Source: Halobacteriovorax marinus (GTDB taxonomy: Bacteria > Bdellovibrionota > Bacteriovoracia > Bacteriovoracales > Bacteriovoracaceae). Taken from it: 64,000 nt of DNA. This document shows positions 42,101 to 51,263 of the stretch, piece after piece. The stretch's first letter is position 1; each line of letters begins with the position of its first letter. Made by a program: the position numbers and the translations under genes. Below the pieces are notes generated by a model. That model did no database searches and was not told where the DNA came from. It worked only from the letters and a program-made list of their open reading frames with translations. The stretch is from positions 124,001 to 188,000 of the forward strand of contig MAAO01000007.1 of the NCBI GenBank assembly GCA_002163155.1, written 5' to 3'.

Positions 42101-42445
42101 ATGGTTAGAAATCTATTAGCTCTATTTATGGTTCTTGTTTTCGCAGTAGCTTCATTTGCAGAAGTGGTTGAACCTACTTCAGTAGATCTGCACTCGACAA
42201 CAGTGGAGAGCTCACAAGTTGTAGTGGGGGATTTGGCGTGTCCTGATTGTACTGGAGACGATTGTAGTACTACGAGTGATTGCTGTATTAATCTCTGTTC
42301 CTGTCCGACTCCTACAAACATTAACTCAAGCCTTTACAACTTTAGATCAAAAGTCATTTCTAAGAATAGACCCTCTTGGGATTATTCTCATCGATACATT
42401 CCCCCCTTTCTGGACTCGGCATTAAAACCCCCTCTGTTTTCTTAG
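42101..42445 (+). CDS. Secreted cysteine-rich small protein
   Basis: 114 residues from ATG 42101. Signal peptide (LLALFMVLVFAVASFA), then a cysteine cluster: ACPDCTGDDCSTTSDCCINLCSCP, and a C-terminal YIPPFLDSALKPPLFS. The Cys cluster and the P-P-x-L-x-x-x-x-K-P-P tail recall small periplasmic proteins encoded near heavy-metal efflux genes, but no efflux gene is adjacent. The disulfide-forming DsbB/DsbA pair follows directly, which suits a Cys-rich exported protein. Confidence 0.5.
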   Translation: MVRNLLALFMVLVFAVASFAEVVEPTSVDLHSTTVESSQVVVGDLACPDCTGDDCSTTSDCCINLCSCPTPTNINSSLYNFRSKVISKNRPSWDYSHRYIPPFLDSALKPPLFS

Positions 42446-42540
42446 TTTAAACATTATTTTTGTGAACACCTGTTGTCTCTTATTTATAAGGGTCTTAAAC
42501 GTATGGTTGTTCGTCTAAGAAAACTTTGGAGATTTATTAT

Positions 42541-42984
42541 ATGCAGTCTAAAACTATAGAAAATAGCAAATCTTGGAACTTAGTCTTTTGTTGCTGGATG
42601 ATAGCTTCCATTTCAACATTAGGAAGTTTGTTCTTTAGTGAAGTTATGGAGTTTCCTCCATGTGTACTTTGTTGGTATCAAAGAATTGCCATGTACCCGC
42701 TTGTACTTTTATTTCTAGTGGGAACCTTTCAATCGGCGAAAAGTACTTTTGCTTTTACTTTTCCACTAGCTCTTACGGGCTGGGTGATTGCCTTGTATCA
42801 TAACTTACTACATTACGAAATTGTGCCAGAGAGTGCTTCTCCTTGTTTAGAGGGAGTCTCTTGTTCCACTGTTTACATTGACTGGTTTGGTTTCATTACG
42901 ATTCCAGCATTATCTTTTCTATCCTTTAGTTTACTACTAGGGATTCTACTAATATTAAAAAGGAATAATTATTATGAAAAATAG
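42541..42984 (+). CDS. dsbB: DsbB/BdbC-type disulfide bond oxidoreductase
   Basis: 147 residues from ATG 42541 (GGAGA eight bases upstream). Four membrane segments. Periplasmic loops carry EFPPCVLCWYQRIAMYPL (the CxxC of DsbB with the conserved W-Y-Q-R quinone site) and SASPCLEGVSCS (second Cys pair). It re-oxidises the DsbA partner using quinone. It overlaps the DsbA-like gene by 11 bases, so they form one operon. Confidence 0.9.
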   Translation: MQSKTIENSKSWNLVFCCWMIASISTLGSLFFSEVMEFPPCVLCWYQRIAMYPLVLLFLVGTFQSAKSTFAFTFPLALTGWVIALYHNLLHYEIVPESASPCLEGVSCSTVYIDWFGFITIPALSFLSFSLLLGILLILKRNNYYEK

Positions 42985-43627
42985 AAAGTTACTAGTAATT
43001 TTGTCTGGGTTTGTTCTCATAGGGCTATTTGCCTTTGCAGCTAAGTCTTACAAGAGTTATGAGAGTAGTAGATTGGGATTCTTATCACAAAGCGATTCAT
43101 CAGTTTTTGTACCAGACTATGCACCTCAATTTGGTGATGAAGAAGCTAAAGTCTACTTAACTGAATTCTTAGACCCTGAATGTGAGAGTTGTCGTAATTT
43201 CTACCCACGGATAAAAAGTCTACTTAAGAAATACAAAGGTAAGGTGAAGTTAGTGGTCAGGTACGCGCCTTTTCATAGAAATTCTAAACATGCGATTAAG
43301 GCACTCGAGGCCACTCGTAAGCAAGGTAAATATTGGGAGGCCTTAGAGCTCTTGTTCAAGTATCAACCAAAGTGGGCGAGTCATCATCACCCACAGCCAG
43401 AGCTGATATTTGTGTATTTAAAGGAAATTGGAATTGATATTGAGAAACTAAAAGTTGATATGAAAGATCCTAAAATTGCTAAAATGATAGAGCAGGAAGT
43501 CTCAGATTTAAAGTTGCTAAAAGTTAGAGGAACTCCGGCGTTCTTTGTAAATGGAAAGCCACTTGAGAAATTTGGTATCACTTACTTGGAAGAATTGATT
43601 CAAAAAGAAATTAAAAAATCTTACTAA
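42974..43627 (+). CDS. DsbA/BdbD-type thiol-disulfide oxidoreductase
   Basis: 217 residues. N-terminal membrane anchor (LLVILSGFVLIGLFAFAA). Thioredoxin fold with active site EFLDPECESCRNFYPRI (CESC), VVRYAPFHRNSKHAIKALEATRKQGKYWEALELLF (helical insertion) and VRGTPAFFVNGKPL with cis-Pro. It introduces disulfides into exported proteins and is recycled by the DsbB protein encoded just upstream. Confidence 0.9.
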   Translation: MKNRKLLVILSGFVLIGLFAFAAKSYKSYESSRLGFLSQSDSSVFVPDYAPQFGDEEAKVYLTEFLDPECESCRNFYPRIKSLLKKYKGKVKLVVRYAPFHRNSKHAIKALEATRKQGKYWEALELLFKYQPKWASHHHPQPELIFVYLKEIGIDIEKLKVDMKDPKIAKMIEQEVSDLKLLKVRGTPAFFVNGKPLEKFGITYLEELIQKEIKKSY

Positions 43628-43706
43628 GCAAATTATTTGAGTAAAGTATTTAAGTAATATGGGTGGGGTAGTTTAAGAGCTGCACCACCACTCAATATTA
43701 CAAAAT

Positions 43707-43743
43707 CATATTCAAATGGCTACTTTTCGACTACCATTTCTTT
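43707..43743 (+). repeat. Copy of a 38-bp repeat shared with 47812-47849
   Basis: TCATATTCAAATGGCTACTT followed by TTCGACTACCATTTCTTT, directly before an ATG. About three-quarters of positions match the second copy, which lies upstream of the YgjP-like gene at 47867. Just before it, GGTGGGGTAG and CTGCACCACC form a hairpin (about 43661-43690) ending in a CCACCA tract like the dispersed scars. Confidence 0.4.
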
Positions 43744-44415
43744 ATGCAATTAAGTCTATATAATTACGGTGCCTATATCCAAGGTGAGATGAATGATAAT
43801 GAATTTCATTCTCACGATTGTATTCAAGTCTCTCGCGCAATTTCTAAAAGTCTCATTCACATGGCAAATAAAGAAGTTGTCTTAGAAGTGGGCAAAGTCA
43901 TCATCATCGCCCATAAAGTTAAGCATAGAATTGAAAAGAACCAATGGACAAATATTCTTATTGATAACGAGTGTGTTGTTGGTGAGGAATTGGGACAATT
44001 ACTTGCAGGCAAGGAATATTGCATTGTTGAAGAACATGAAATTATCAAAAAGTTATTTGGTGATCCAAAAAGTATCCTCTCTCAAATAAATGAAAATGTA
44101 AGAGAAGAAGTAAAGAAGGCCATTTTATTAATTGCAACTCATGATCATAATTGTGATTTATTGGAGATCGCAAAAGAAGTCGCACTATCTCCCGATCGTT
44201 TTAGAAAAATCTTTAAAGAAGAGATTGGCATCACCTTTAAAAACTTCCTAAGATGGCAAAAAATAAAAAGGGCCTTTACGTTACTGAGTAAAGATCCCCA
44301 TACAAAACTTGTTGATTTAGCGCACGCAAGTGGTTTCGCAGATCAGGCCCATATGACCAAAATTATTAAAGAAACCTTTGGTTACAATCCTAAAAATATA
44401 AAGAATAACCTCTAG
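43744..44415 (+). CDS. AraC-family regulator, short form
   Basis: 223 residues. C-terminal double helix-turn-helix: CDLLEIAKEVALSPDRFRKIFKEEIGITFKNFLRWQKIKRAFTLL and KLVDLAHASGFADQAHMTKIIKETFGYNPKNI. The N-terminal sensor starts YNYGAYIQGEMNDNEFHSHDCIQVSRAI, a small cupin-like domain. No ribosome site is visible. It precedes a transglutaminase-like gene by 59 bases, the likely co-transcribed partner. Confidence 0.85.
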   Translation: MQLSLYNYGAYIQGEMNDNEFHSHDCIQVSRAISKSLIHMANKEVVLEVGKVIIIAHKVKHRIEKNQWTNILIDNECVVGEELGQLLAGKEYCIVEEHEIIKKLFGDPKSILSQINENVREEVKKAILLIATHDHNCDLLEIAKEVALSPDRFRKIFKEEIGITFKNFLRWQKIKRAFTLLSKDPHTKLVDLAHASGFADQAHMTKIIKETFGYNPKNIKNNL

Positions 44416-44474
44416 ATACAATTTTAAAAGCTCATTACTATGTATTCTCTATTCATCATACAAGTGAGGAATAT

Positions 44475-45152
44475 ATGAAAATTGAGTCAACTTTAGAATT
44501 TTTTTTAAACCAATTAAAAGAAAAGAATATGGGAGAGCTTGAGCTCGTAGAGTATCTGTATAGCTATGTTCGCGATGAGATTAAATTCGATTTCCTTCCC
44601 GGAATTGATGATGTTACTGCTGGTGAAGTATTCACCATTGGTAGGGGACAGTGTAATAATAAAACAATTCTCTTTTATGAGATGTTAAATTATTTTAACT
44701 TCAACGTTAGAGCGCGCTTCTCAACAATTGATAAGTTTATTCAAAGAGGTTTCTTTCCTCGTTTAATGATGTGGATTGCACCAGATGAGATTGGGCATAG
44801 TTGGATTGAAGTTGAACTAAACGGCAAATGGATTCAACTAGATGGTTACATTAATGATCAATTGCTCTTTAAAGGTGCAATGATCATGAATAAGAAAAGG
44901 AACTGGAAAACAGGTCACTCGGTTGCTGATAGTGAGTGTGGAGCGAGTACTGACTTTTCTATGAATAATGATAAGTTTGTGCAAATGGAAGCTGTTAAAA
45001 CTGATTTTGGTGCTACTAGGGATGTTATGACTTATGTGAGAAGCTCCAAGAATCCAAATAAAGTAAATCCTATGAAAAAACTAGCATACTTATGTCTCTT
45101 GCCCATAATTAGGCGTAGGGTGGTTCAGATTAGGGAGCTTGCAAGAGACTAG
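44475..45152 (+). CDS. Transglutaminase-like (papain-fold) protein
   Basis: 225 residues. Catalytic Cys in IGRGQCNNKTILFYEML (about 57), His in EIGHSWIEVELNGKWIQLD (about 106) and Asp at the end of that block (about 122) give the transglutaminase-core triad. No signal peptide. A basic C-terminal stretch (LAYLCLLPIIRRRVV) is hydrophobic enough to touch the membrane. Substrate unknown; many bacterial members are proteases. GAGGAA upstream. Confidence 0.8.
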   Translation: MKIESTLEFFLNQLKEKNMGELELVEYLYSYVRDEIKFDFLPGIDDVTAGEVFTIGRGQCNNKTILFYEMLNYFNFNVRARFSTIDKFIQRGFFPRLMMWIAPDEIGHSWIEVELNGKWIQLDGYINDQLLFKGAMIMNKKRNWKTGHSVADSECGASTDFSMNNDKFVQMEAVKTDFGATRDVMTYVRSSKNPNKVNPMKKLAYLCLLPIIRRRVVQIRELARD

Positions 45153-45193
45153 GGATTTCTCTCTACAGGTGCTCCACCACCCATTTACCTTAC

Positions 45194-47581
45194 TTAAAGC
45201 GGAGCTTCAGTATCTTTTGATCCATATTTATGAAGATCAATGATACCTCCTGTAATTGGATTATTTGAGATGAACTTAGAGTTCGCATCATCAATCACAC
45301 TCCAGAAATTTTCAGCTGTTTGACTTAAACCGTACTGATTATTAAAAGTTAGAAACTTCTCTCTTGAATTCACCTTATGCAGGTCTTGCAAGAAAATATG
45401 AAGTTGATCTGCTTTTATCGTGTAGATTTTTTCTGGGTAGTTTACAATAATTCCCTTGTAAACATCCAGTCTATCTCTTCTTGGTACTCTCTTACTCTTT
45501 TCGTATTCGATATTACTCTTTACTAAGCTTAGCTTATTTCTACTTTTGAAGTATCTGTTCACAGCAAGTGTATAGAATTCAGATTCTCCATACTCATCTT
45601 CAATACGTAAATATGAAACGTTAGGAATGAAAGCCGGGAATCCTTTTAGAGTGCTTAACTCTTCAAGTGTTCTTAGCGTATCGTCGTCTTCAGTTTCAAA
45701 GTGCTTAATAGAGTAACTATTCTTTCCAATAACATCTGGAGTGAAGTGAGTCGATAGAAGATTTTTTACAAAACTGTTAAAAGGTCTTCTTGGGTCTATT
45801 TTAATTTTATCGCTATCTTTATTATAAGGTAGAGCAAAGGGAGCTACGAACTCTTTATCTACATCAAACCCTTGAACTAAATTCTTTCTTATTAGGCGTC
45901 TATACTTCTTAGGAATGAAAGAAAGAAATTGGTCTTCAGATTCTCTCTTGGTATCAAATAGGTAAGTTACAACACGACTTTGCCATAACATTCCATCACT
46001 TACTTCAGTGGCCACATTACATAGATAGAAGTATCTCTCAAACTTTGCAAAGTCCATGAGTAGGACTGAACGTGGTCCTTGTCCCATTTGTCCTTTGTGA
46101 GCAGAAGCTGTCCACTCATGTCTAAGAACAGTTACGATGGCATTCTTATCTACACCTTCACCGTCCCAAATATCTTCAAGTTTAAATCCGTTTGGACGAA
46201 GTTTATCTTGATACTTTCTTTTTACTTTCACATATTTATTTTGTGCTTTCTTAAAGTTGGTAAATGGATTCTTCTTCCCACCTGTTAGGTTTGGAATTGG
46301 TAAGTACTTACCAGCTTCATCGTAGAATTTCTTATCATAGACAACTGTTGCATCAGCGTCTGGTCTAACAAAGATGTGAAGCATATTATCCCAATAAGGT
46401 GAGGCCGCTCCAACACTTCGACAATTTTGAGCTCTCGCGGAAACATCTAAGAGCATGTGAGCGTTCTTTAGCATCCAAGAGTATCTACTCTTTGCTGGCA
46501 TATGTTTAAAGGCAACTAATGGGTTACTAATTTTAAAGTTAAAACTAACTACGTTGCGCTCTCTTCCCCAATCCGTATACCAAAAGTTATCCTTTAACTC
46601 TTCTAGAATGGAGTCGTTTACTTTATAAACCATGTGGTTTTTAAACACGATACTTGAATGAACTTTACGTAGTCTATAGTAGAAAGTTTTCTTTCCTGGG
46701 TTTTCCCAAGCGTGAACAGTTGGGAGAACTTTAATATCTTGTGGAGCGCGTGTGCTTGAACGAATAAGCTCAAAGAATTCACCTGGCGCTTCTTCAAAGT
46801 AAAAACGTGATAGAAACAAATGCTCATATAAGAATCTAGAAGTCCATTTACCTTTACTGGAAGGATTATTAAAAAATCTTTCCCATTTCTTAATAAGTTC
46901 TGGGTTATGAGGCGTTTTCATTTCTTTTAAAACACCTGAATTAGGGAAGTAGGCGTTCGATCCCTGTTGTGCCCATTTATAAAGAGGCATGAACTCATTT
47001 TTAAAATCTAGCGCTGCCATTCTATAAGGCATTCCAGGAACTTTTGATAAGTCTTTATTCCCATCACCACAAGATTGAGCTTCTGTTCCTAGTAAATTTA
47101 CATCTTTATTATCTAAGTTTGGATTGAATTTATTTGTTAGGGCAGAAGTTAAGATAGATAGTTTTCCACCAGAGTAATTATCAAACTGAAATTTCTTCAT
47201 GTAGTTAGGCGTATCCATTACAGAATAGAAACCCTTATCACGCCACTCATCTATAGTTTGTGCATCATCAAAGAGTTTTGTTCTTTGAACTGACTTTAGG
47301 GCACTACCGTGGATAAGCTCTTTTGTTCCACCTCGTTGAAAACCTTCTGATGAAGTTAGCTTTAATCGACACTCAGCTTCTCTACATGAGTGACAAGCTA
47401 CACATCTCTTATCTAAGATTGGTTGAATTGTTTTTAAGTAGGGATCAGAGGATTCTTTTGCCATAGCAAAGGAGTCGTTTCTGTAATAAGTCTCAAATGC
47501 CGACGAACTTGTAGTCGTTGAAAGCATGATGATAAAACTCATGACAAATAAAGTAGATAATTTAAGAATTAACTTTTTCAT
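45194..47581 (-). CDS. cti: Fatty acid cis/trans isomerase (periplasmic c-type cytochrome)
   Basis: 795 residues with a signal peptide (MKKLILKLSTLFVMSFIIMLS...). Heme site CVACH at residues 60-64 within ILDKRCVACHSCREAECRLKLTSSEGFQRGGTKELIH, the Cti hallmark. Other conserved blocks are GMPYRMAALDFKNEFMPLYKWAQQG, HLFLSRFYFEE and MLHIFVRPDADATVVY. Cti converts cis to trans unsaturated fatty acids in membrane phospholipids on solvent or heat stress without de novo synthesis. Single-gene unit on the minus strand, facing away from the DsbBA region. Confidence 0.93.
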   Translation of the reverse strand: MKKLILKLSTLFVMSFIIMLSTTTSSSAFETYYRNDSFAMAKESSDPYLKTIQPILDKRCVACHSCREAECRLKLTSSEGFQRGGTKELIHGSALKSVQRTKLFDDAQTIDEWRDKGFYSVMDTPNYMKKFQFDNYSGGKLSILTSALTNKFNPNLDNKDVNLLGTEAQSCGDGNKDLSKVPGMPYRMAALDFKNEFMPLYKWAQQGSNAYFPNSGVLKEMKTPHNPELIKKWERFFNNPSSKGKWTSRFLYEHLFLSRFYFEEAPGEFFELIRSSTRAPQDIKVLPTVHAWENPGKKTFYYRLRKVHSSIVFKNHMVYKVNDSILEELKDNFWYTDWGRERNVVSFNFKISNPLVAFKHMPAKSRYSWMLKNAHMLLDVSARAQNCRSVGAASPYWDNMLHIFVRPDADATVVYDKKFYDEAGKYLPIPNLTGGKKNPFTNFKKAQNKYVKVKRKYQDKLRPNGFKLEDIWDGEGVDKNAIVTVLRHEWTASAHKGQMGQGPRSVLLMDFAKFERYFYLCNVATEVSDGMLWQSRVVTYLFDTKRESEDQFLSFIPKKYRRLIRKNLVQGFDVDKEFVAPFALPYNKDSDKIKIDPRRPFNSFVKNLLSTHFTPDVIGKNSYSIKHFETEDDDTLRTLEELSTLKGFPAFIPNVSYLRIEDEYGESEFYTLAVNRYFKSRNKLSLVKSNIEYEKSKRVPRRDRLDVYKGIIVNYPEKIYTIKADQLHIFLQDLHKVNSREKFLTFNNQYGLSQTAENFWSVIDDANSKFISNNPITGGIIDLHKYGSKDTEAPL

Positions 47582-47811
47582 AGTTGGCCTCTAATCTCTC
47601 TAAAATAGTATTTAGTCTATATAAAGCAAGATGGGGGCCAAGCGGAGAGTGTATTTACAGTTACTTAAGAGGTGATTTCTGTCTTGTTTATAACACTGTC
47701 TAAATACAAGACATTGTATTTGTCACTAAAGCGTAACTGGTAAATCAATCACTTTTCTTATTGGAATATTTAACTTATTAAATAGTTCTGCTCGACTACT
47801 TCAACATAAAC

Positions 47812-47849
47812 TCATATTCAAATAGCAGCATTTCTACTATCTTCTTTTT
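47812..47849 (+). repeat. Second copy of the 38-bp repeat
   Basis: TCATATTCAAATAGCAGCAT then TTCTACTATCTTCTTTTT, followed by AAGGA and the gene start at 47867. Pair with 43707-43743. The rest of 47582-47811 has no gene; it carries no other structure I can support. Confidence 0.4.
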
Positions 47850-47866
47850 AAGGATATAAGACCACA

Positions 47867-48376
47867 GTGACTAAACTAAAGTACTTTCAAAACTACCCAG
47901 CGACAATTAAAGATCAAGTATTAAGCTTGATAGAAAGTGGTAAACTCAAATCATACTTAAAGAATAAGTATCCCAATCCTCATCACATAAATTCAGACAA
48001 GCTCTTATATCAGTACGCAAATGATTTAAAGAAGCAGTATATGCGCAACACTCCCCAGATTAGTAAGGTTCTCTATGAGAAACAAAAAGATCTCATAAAC
48101 AATGCTCTAGGAACACATTCCTTTGTTAGCAGAAATCATGGTGGAAAACTTAAGAGTAAACACGAAATAAGAATTGCTATGTTTCTAAAAGAAGCGCCGG
48201 AAGAGATGCTTGAAATGTTAGTGGTTCACGAGTTGGCTCATTTCAAAGAAAAAGATCACAATAAGGCCTTCTATAAACTCTGCCAATATATGCAACCTGA
48301 CTATCATCAAGTTGAATTCGATTTAAGGCTGTACCTGGTGTTACTTGATCAGGGTGAGTCACTATTTAATAATTGA
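47867..48376 (+). CDS. YgjP-like (DUF45) Zn-metallopeptidase, second copy
   Basis: 169 residues from GTG 47867. Zinc site VVHELAHFKEKDH near residue 118 followed by FYKLCQYMQPDYHQVEFD. It is a clear paralogue of the protein at 15702 (shared MTK..YF..YP start, HHINSDK.LYQYAN.LK, KHEIRIA, MLVVHELAHF). The copies differ by a short insertion here (SFVSRNHGGKLKS). Two copies in one window suggest one came with the accessory region. Confidence 0.8.
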   Translation: MTKLKYFQNYPATIKDQVLSLIESGKLKSYLKNKYPNPHHINSDKLLYQYANDLKKQYMRNTPQISKVLYEKQKDLINNALGTHSFVSRNHGGKLKSKHEIRIAMFLKEAPEEMLEMLVVHELAHFKEKDHNKAFYKLCQYMQPDYHQVEFDLRLYLVLLDQGESLFNN

Positions 48377-48496
48377 TTTATGCTGTTTGGAATTTGTTCA
48401 TGATGGGCACTTTTTAATTCGCAACAATACCTTTTAAAATTCGGTTAAGATTGATATGTATAAATAATATCTATCAACTTACTTGAGTAAATTTCC

Positions 48497-49501
48497 ATGA
48501 ATTTAAATAAGTTCTTTCTTCTTCTCGTCTTTGTCTTTCTTTCAGGAAAGTCTTATTCGTCGGAAACTCTTGAATTTGGAATTATTGATTCGCAAAGTAG
48601 CGAGCCTTATTCAACTATTAGAAAACATCTCTACAGTCGATTGAGTGAAAAAGGTTATGACCTAGGAAAGAACCTTATCACTCACGAATTTGCCATTGGT
48701 AATAGAAAGGGAGTGGTTAAGAATATTTGGAAATATTATTTTAAAGGGAAAATTGATATTGCTTATGTGAGTGGGACTTTAGCAACCATTGGCGCCAAAG
48801 AGATATTTGAAGGAAAACCCATTAATGTGATATTTGCAGCTCCCACTGATCCTGTTGGTATCGGAGTCATTAAAGGTTTCAATCAAAAACCATATGCAAA
48901 TTTTACGGGTATTTCATATCCAGTCAAAGTGTCAAAAAGATTAAGGTTCGTTAGAGAACTTATTCCTAATTTAAAACGAATTGGTTATATTTATTCAGAT
49001 ATGCCTCAGTCTTTAAGTTACCTGGGTTGGTTAAAGACGGCGATGAAACTACCCGAATTTCGTGACATTAAATTGATTTTAAGAAAAGTTCCTTTCATTC
49101 CAAGTGAAGGTGGTCATATGAGAATGGCAAAGCTTGCTAAGAAATATGTATTGGAGCTCAATGATCAAGTTGATGTGTTTCTTTCTCCTAATGATCAGAT
49201 GGGTACGCAGAAAGCTTTTGCTCAGATGGTTTTTTCAAATTCAAAGAAACCTTTGATTGGTGTTGGTAGAAAAGATGTTAACGAATCTTGGGGGGCCACA
49301 GCTTCTCTTTATCCTTCACTATTGAATATTGGATATGTTGCTGCAGATATGATCTTAAAGTTAGCAAAACGAAAATCATTGAAGTCTATTCTTCCTACTC
49401 AGCCGAAGGAAGGGATCACTATAGATAAGAAGCTAGCAAAGAAATTTAATCTTAAGATCCCAAAAAAATATAGGAAATTCTATTTTTCATCTGCTTATTG
49501 A
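48497..49501 (+). CDS. ABC transporter substrate-binding protein (ABC_sub_bind)
   Basis: 334 residues with a signal peptide (FFLLLVFVFLSGKSYS). FGIIDSQSSEPYSTIRKHLYSRLSEKGYDLGKNL, INVIFAAPTDPVGIGVIKGF and LFLSPNDQMGTQKAFAQMVFSNSKKPLIGVGRKDV fit the periplasmic-binding fold of the ABC_sub_bind family. No permease or ATPase gene is adjacent, so it may be an orphan sensor-type binding protein. Ligand unknown. Confidence 0.8.
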   Translation: MNLNKFFLLLVFVFLSGKSYSSETLEFGIIDSQSSEPYSTIRKHLYSRLSEKGYDLGKNLITHEFAIGNRKGVVKNIWKYYFKGKIDIAYVSGTLATIGAKEIFEGKPINVIFAAPTDPVGIGVIKGFNQKPYANFTGISYPVKVSKRLRFVRELIPNLKRIGYIYSDMPQSLSYLGWLKTAMKLPEFRDIKLILRKVPFIPSEGGHMRMAKLAKKYVLELNDQVDVFLSPNDQMGTQKAFAQMVFSNSKKPLIGVGRKDVNESWGATASLYPSLLNIGYVAADMILKLAKRKSLKSILPTQPKEGITIDKKLAKKFNLKIPKKYRKFYFSSAY

Positions 49502-49536
49502 AGTTCTTATACTTTAATTCACCCTTCTAAAGAATC

Positions 49537-50037
49537 CTAATTTATCAAATCAACTAAGTTACTTACATTCGCCACAATATCTTCATCATTGGCCGGTTGC
49601 TGATAGGTGGCACGAATTGATCTACCTAAAACATTAGATCCTAAATATGAGAACTGAGTTCTCATTGTGTTAAAGAGATTTATTCCACCGCTGCCACTAT
49701 GAGAGGCGAGAAGAACAGGTTTATTATTAAAGGCCTGTCTGAAATCTTCATCAGCTCTACTTACCCAAGCTATAGCATTATTAAGTGTTGGAGGTAGGCT
49801 TCCATTATATTCTGGTGCTACAAATACAAGTCCTTTTGAAGACTTCATTTTTTCAAATAAGGTCTTAGCCACTTCAGGAATTCCCTTCGCTTCTTCTTTT
49901 CCTGAGTACAGGGGAAGCTCTAGATCAACTAGGTCAATCAACTCCGCTTGCTTACCAGCTTCTTCAATTTTTATTTTTAATTTATTCGCTAGCTCAAGAT
50001 TTTGCCCTTGGCTGGCGACTATTATACTTACACTCAT
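49537..50037 (-). CDS. NADPH-dependent FMN reductase
   Basis: 166 residues. SIIVASQGQNLELANKL, then LVFVAPEYNGSLPPTLNNAIAWVSR (the flavodoxin-like P-E-Y-N-G-S motif that cradles FMN) and PVLLASHSGSGGINLFNTMRTQF. Third gene of a DoxX-pirin-reductase operon, nine bases after pirin; AGGA before the ATG. Reduces quinones or azo/chromate-type compounds in relatives. Confidence 0.88.
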   Translation of the reverse strand: MSVSIIVASQGQNLELANKLKIKIEEAGKQAELIDLVDLELPLYSGKEEAKGIPEVAKTLFEKMKSSKGLVFVAPEYNGSLPPTLNNAIAWVSRADEDFRQAFNNKPVLLASHSGSGGINLFNTMRTQFSYLGSNVLGRSIRATYQQPANDEDIVANVSNLVDLIN

Positions 50038-50046
50038 AATTTAATC

Positions 50047-50742
50047 CTATGTTAATTCAATGATGAAAAATTCTGCATCATCACTTGTTTTAATATTTAC
50101 TTTATCTAGCTGACTAATGGCCATGCCATCGCCAGTTTGCATTTCCCTATTATTTATATTCATTTGGCCTTTAACTAACTGTAGCCAGGCATTATTTTTA
50201 CTTAGGGAAAATTCAAAACTCTTTGCGTCTTTAAATTTACCCACCCACATTTTAATGTCTTGATTCACTCGTAAGTAGGAAGCATCTTTCTCTCGTCCCA
50301 CCACTTGAACCAACTCTTCACTATTTAATTCTTTTGAAAAATCTTTCTGGTCATAACGAGGAGGTAGTCCTACTTTCTCCGTCTGTATCCAAATTTGATA
50401 CATGTGGGTGACATCGTCTTTCTTTGCATTAAATTCACTATGTCGAATTCCTGTTCCAGCACTCATGACCTGAATTTCTCCCGGTCTAGTCACTGCACTA
50501 TGCCCCTGTGAATCTCTGTGCTCGAGAGCACCTTCAACAAGGTATGAGATGATTTCCATATCTTTGTGGGGGTGAGTTCCAAAACCCTGGCCCCCATCTA
50601 TATGGTCTTCGTTTATTACGAGCAAGTCTCTAAATCCTAAAAACTTGGGGTCGTAATAAGATGCGAAGGAGAAGCTGTGCCAAGACTTTAACCATCCGTG
50701 CTGAGCATACCCTCGATCATTTGCTTTTCTCAGTTCAAGCAT
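50047..50742 (-). CDS. Pirin-family protein (YhhW-like quercetinase fold)
   Basis: 231 residues from ATG 50742 (AGGAG six bases upstream; GTG 50745 is adjacent). HGWLKSWHSFSFASYYDPKFLGFRDLLVINEDHIDGGQGFGTHPHKDMEIISYLVEGALEHRDSQG contains the pirin metal ligands (H-x-H and following Glu/His), then MSAGTGIRHSEFN. Bicupin protein; relatives oxidise quercetin or act in stress regulation. Operon with DoxX and FMN reductase. Confidence 0.9.
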   Translation of the reverse strand: MLELRKANDRGYAQHGWLKSWHSFSFASYYDPKFLGFRDLLVINEDHIDGGQGFGTHPHKDMEIISYLVEGALEHRDSQGHSAVTRPGEIQVMSAGTGIRHSEFNAKKDDVTHMYQIWIQTEKVGLPPRYDQKDFSKELNSEELVQVVGREKDASYLRVNQDIKMWVGKFKDAKSFEFSLSKNNAWLQLVKGQMNINNREMQTGDGMAISQLDKVNIKTSDDAEFFIIELT

Positions 50743-50756
50743 CACTAACTCCTTAA

Positions 50757-51146
50757 TTAAAGCTCGGCCTTAATAGTTAATAATTGTTTGTAGTGACCAA
50801 AGTATCTATAAACTAGGTAAGCTTGCAGTAGTGCTAGAGTTACAGGTAGTGCTGCTCCGGCTGGGTCTAGAATTATATGATGTAAGTTCATCACAACCAT
50901 GATGGGAGTGATAACGACTAAGGCAAAGGGAACCAGTACATTGGCAAGGAGTGCTAAACCTACAAGAATTTCAATCGCCTTAATGACAGGAAAAATAAAA
51001 CCTGTTTTAAAAAGTGCTCCTAGAAATGCTCCGCCTTCTGCGCTTGGAGCTGGCATTGGGATAAAGTTTAAAAATCCATTCAGTCCAAAGATTAAAAAGA
51101 TAAGTCCAAAAATAATTCTCACTGCTATTGTTGATTTTGTTTTCAT
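50757..51146 (-). CDS. DoxX-family membrane protein, first gene of operon
   Basis: 129 residues with four hydrophobic segments: AVRIIFGLIFLIFGLNGFLNFIP, FPVIKAIEILVGLALLANVLVPFALVVITPIMVVM and LALLQAYLVYRYFG. The G-L-N-G-F and K-A-I-E-I-L-V-G patterns are DoxX-like. AGGAAACATC precedes the ATG. Heads a three-gene operon (DoxX, pirin, FMN reductase) of probable electrophile/quinone stress response, divergent from a LysR gene. Confidence 0.82.
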   Translation of the reverse strand: MKTKSTIAVRIIFGLIFLIFGLNGFLNFIPMPAPSAEGGAFLGALFKTGFIFPVIKAIEILVGLALLANVLVPFALVVITPIMVVMNLHHIILDPAGAALPVTLALLQAYLVYRYFGHYKQLLTIKAEL

Positions 51147-51263
51147 GATGTTTCCTATGTTTTGAAGTTGTTTTCGTTAAATACACTATCGTAGACTTAT
51201 GTATAATTTAAAAGTATTATGTTTCTATATACAATATAACTTTAAGTTATATAGAGGACTTTT

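Noticed and set aside
42073..42101. TTGACA promoter ahead of the Cys-rich secreted protein
   Set aside because: The only -10 at correct spacing (TTTGTA) would overlap the start codon, so it cannot drive this frame from ATG 42101.
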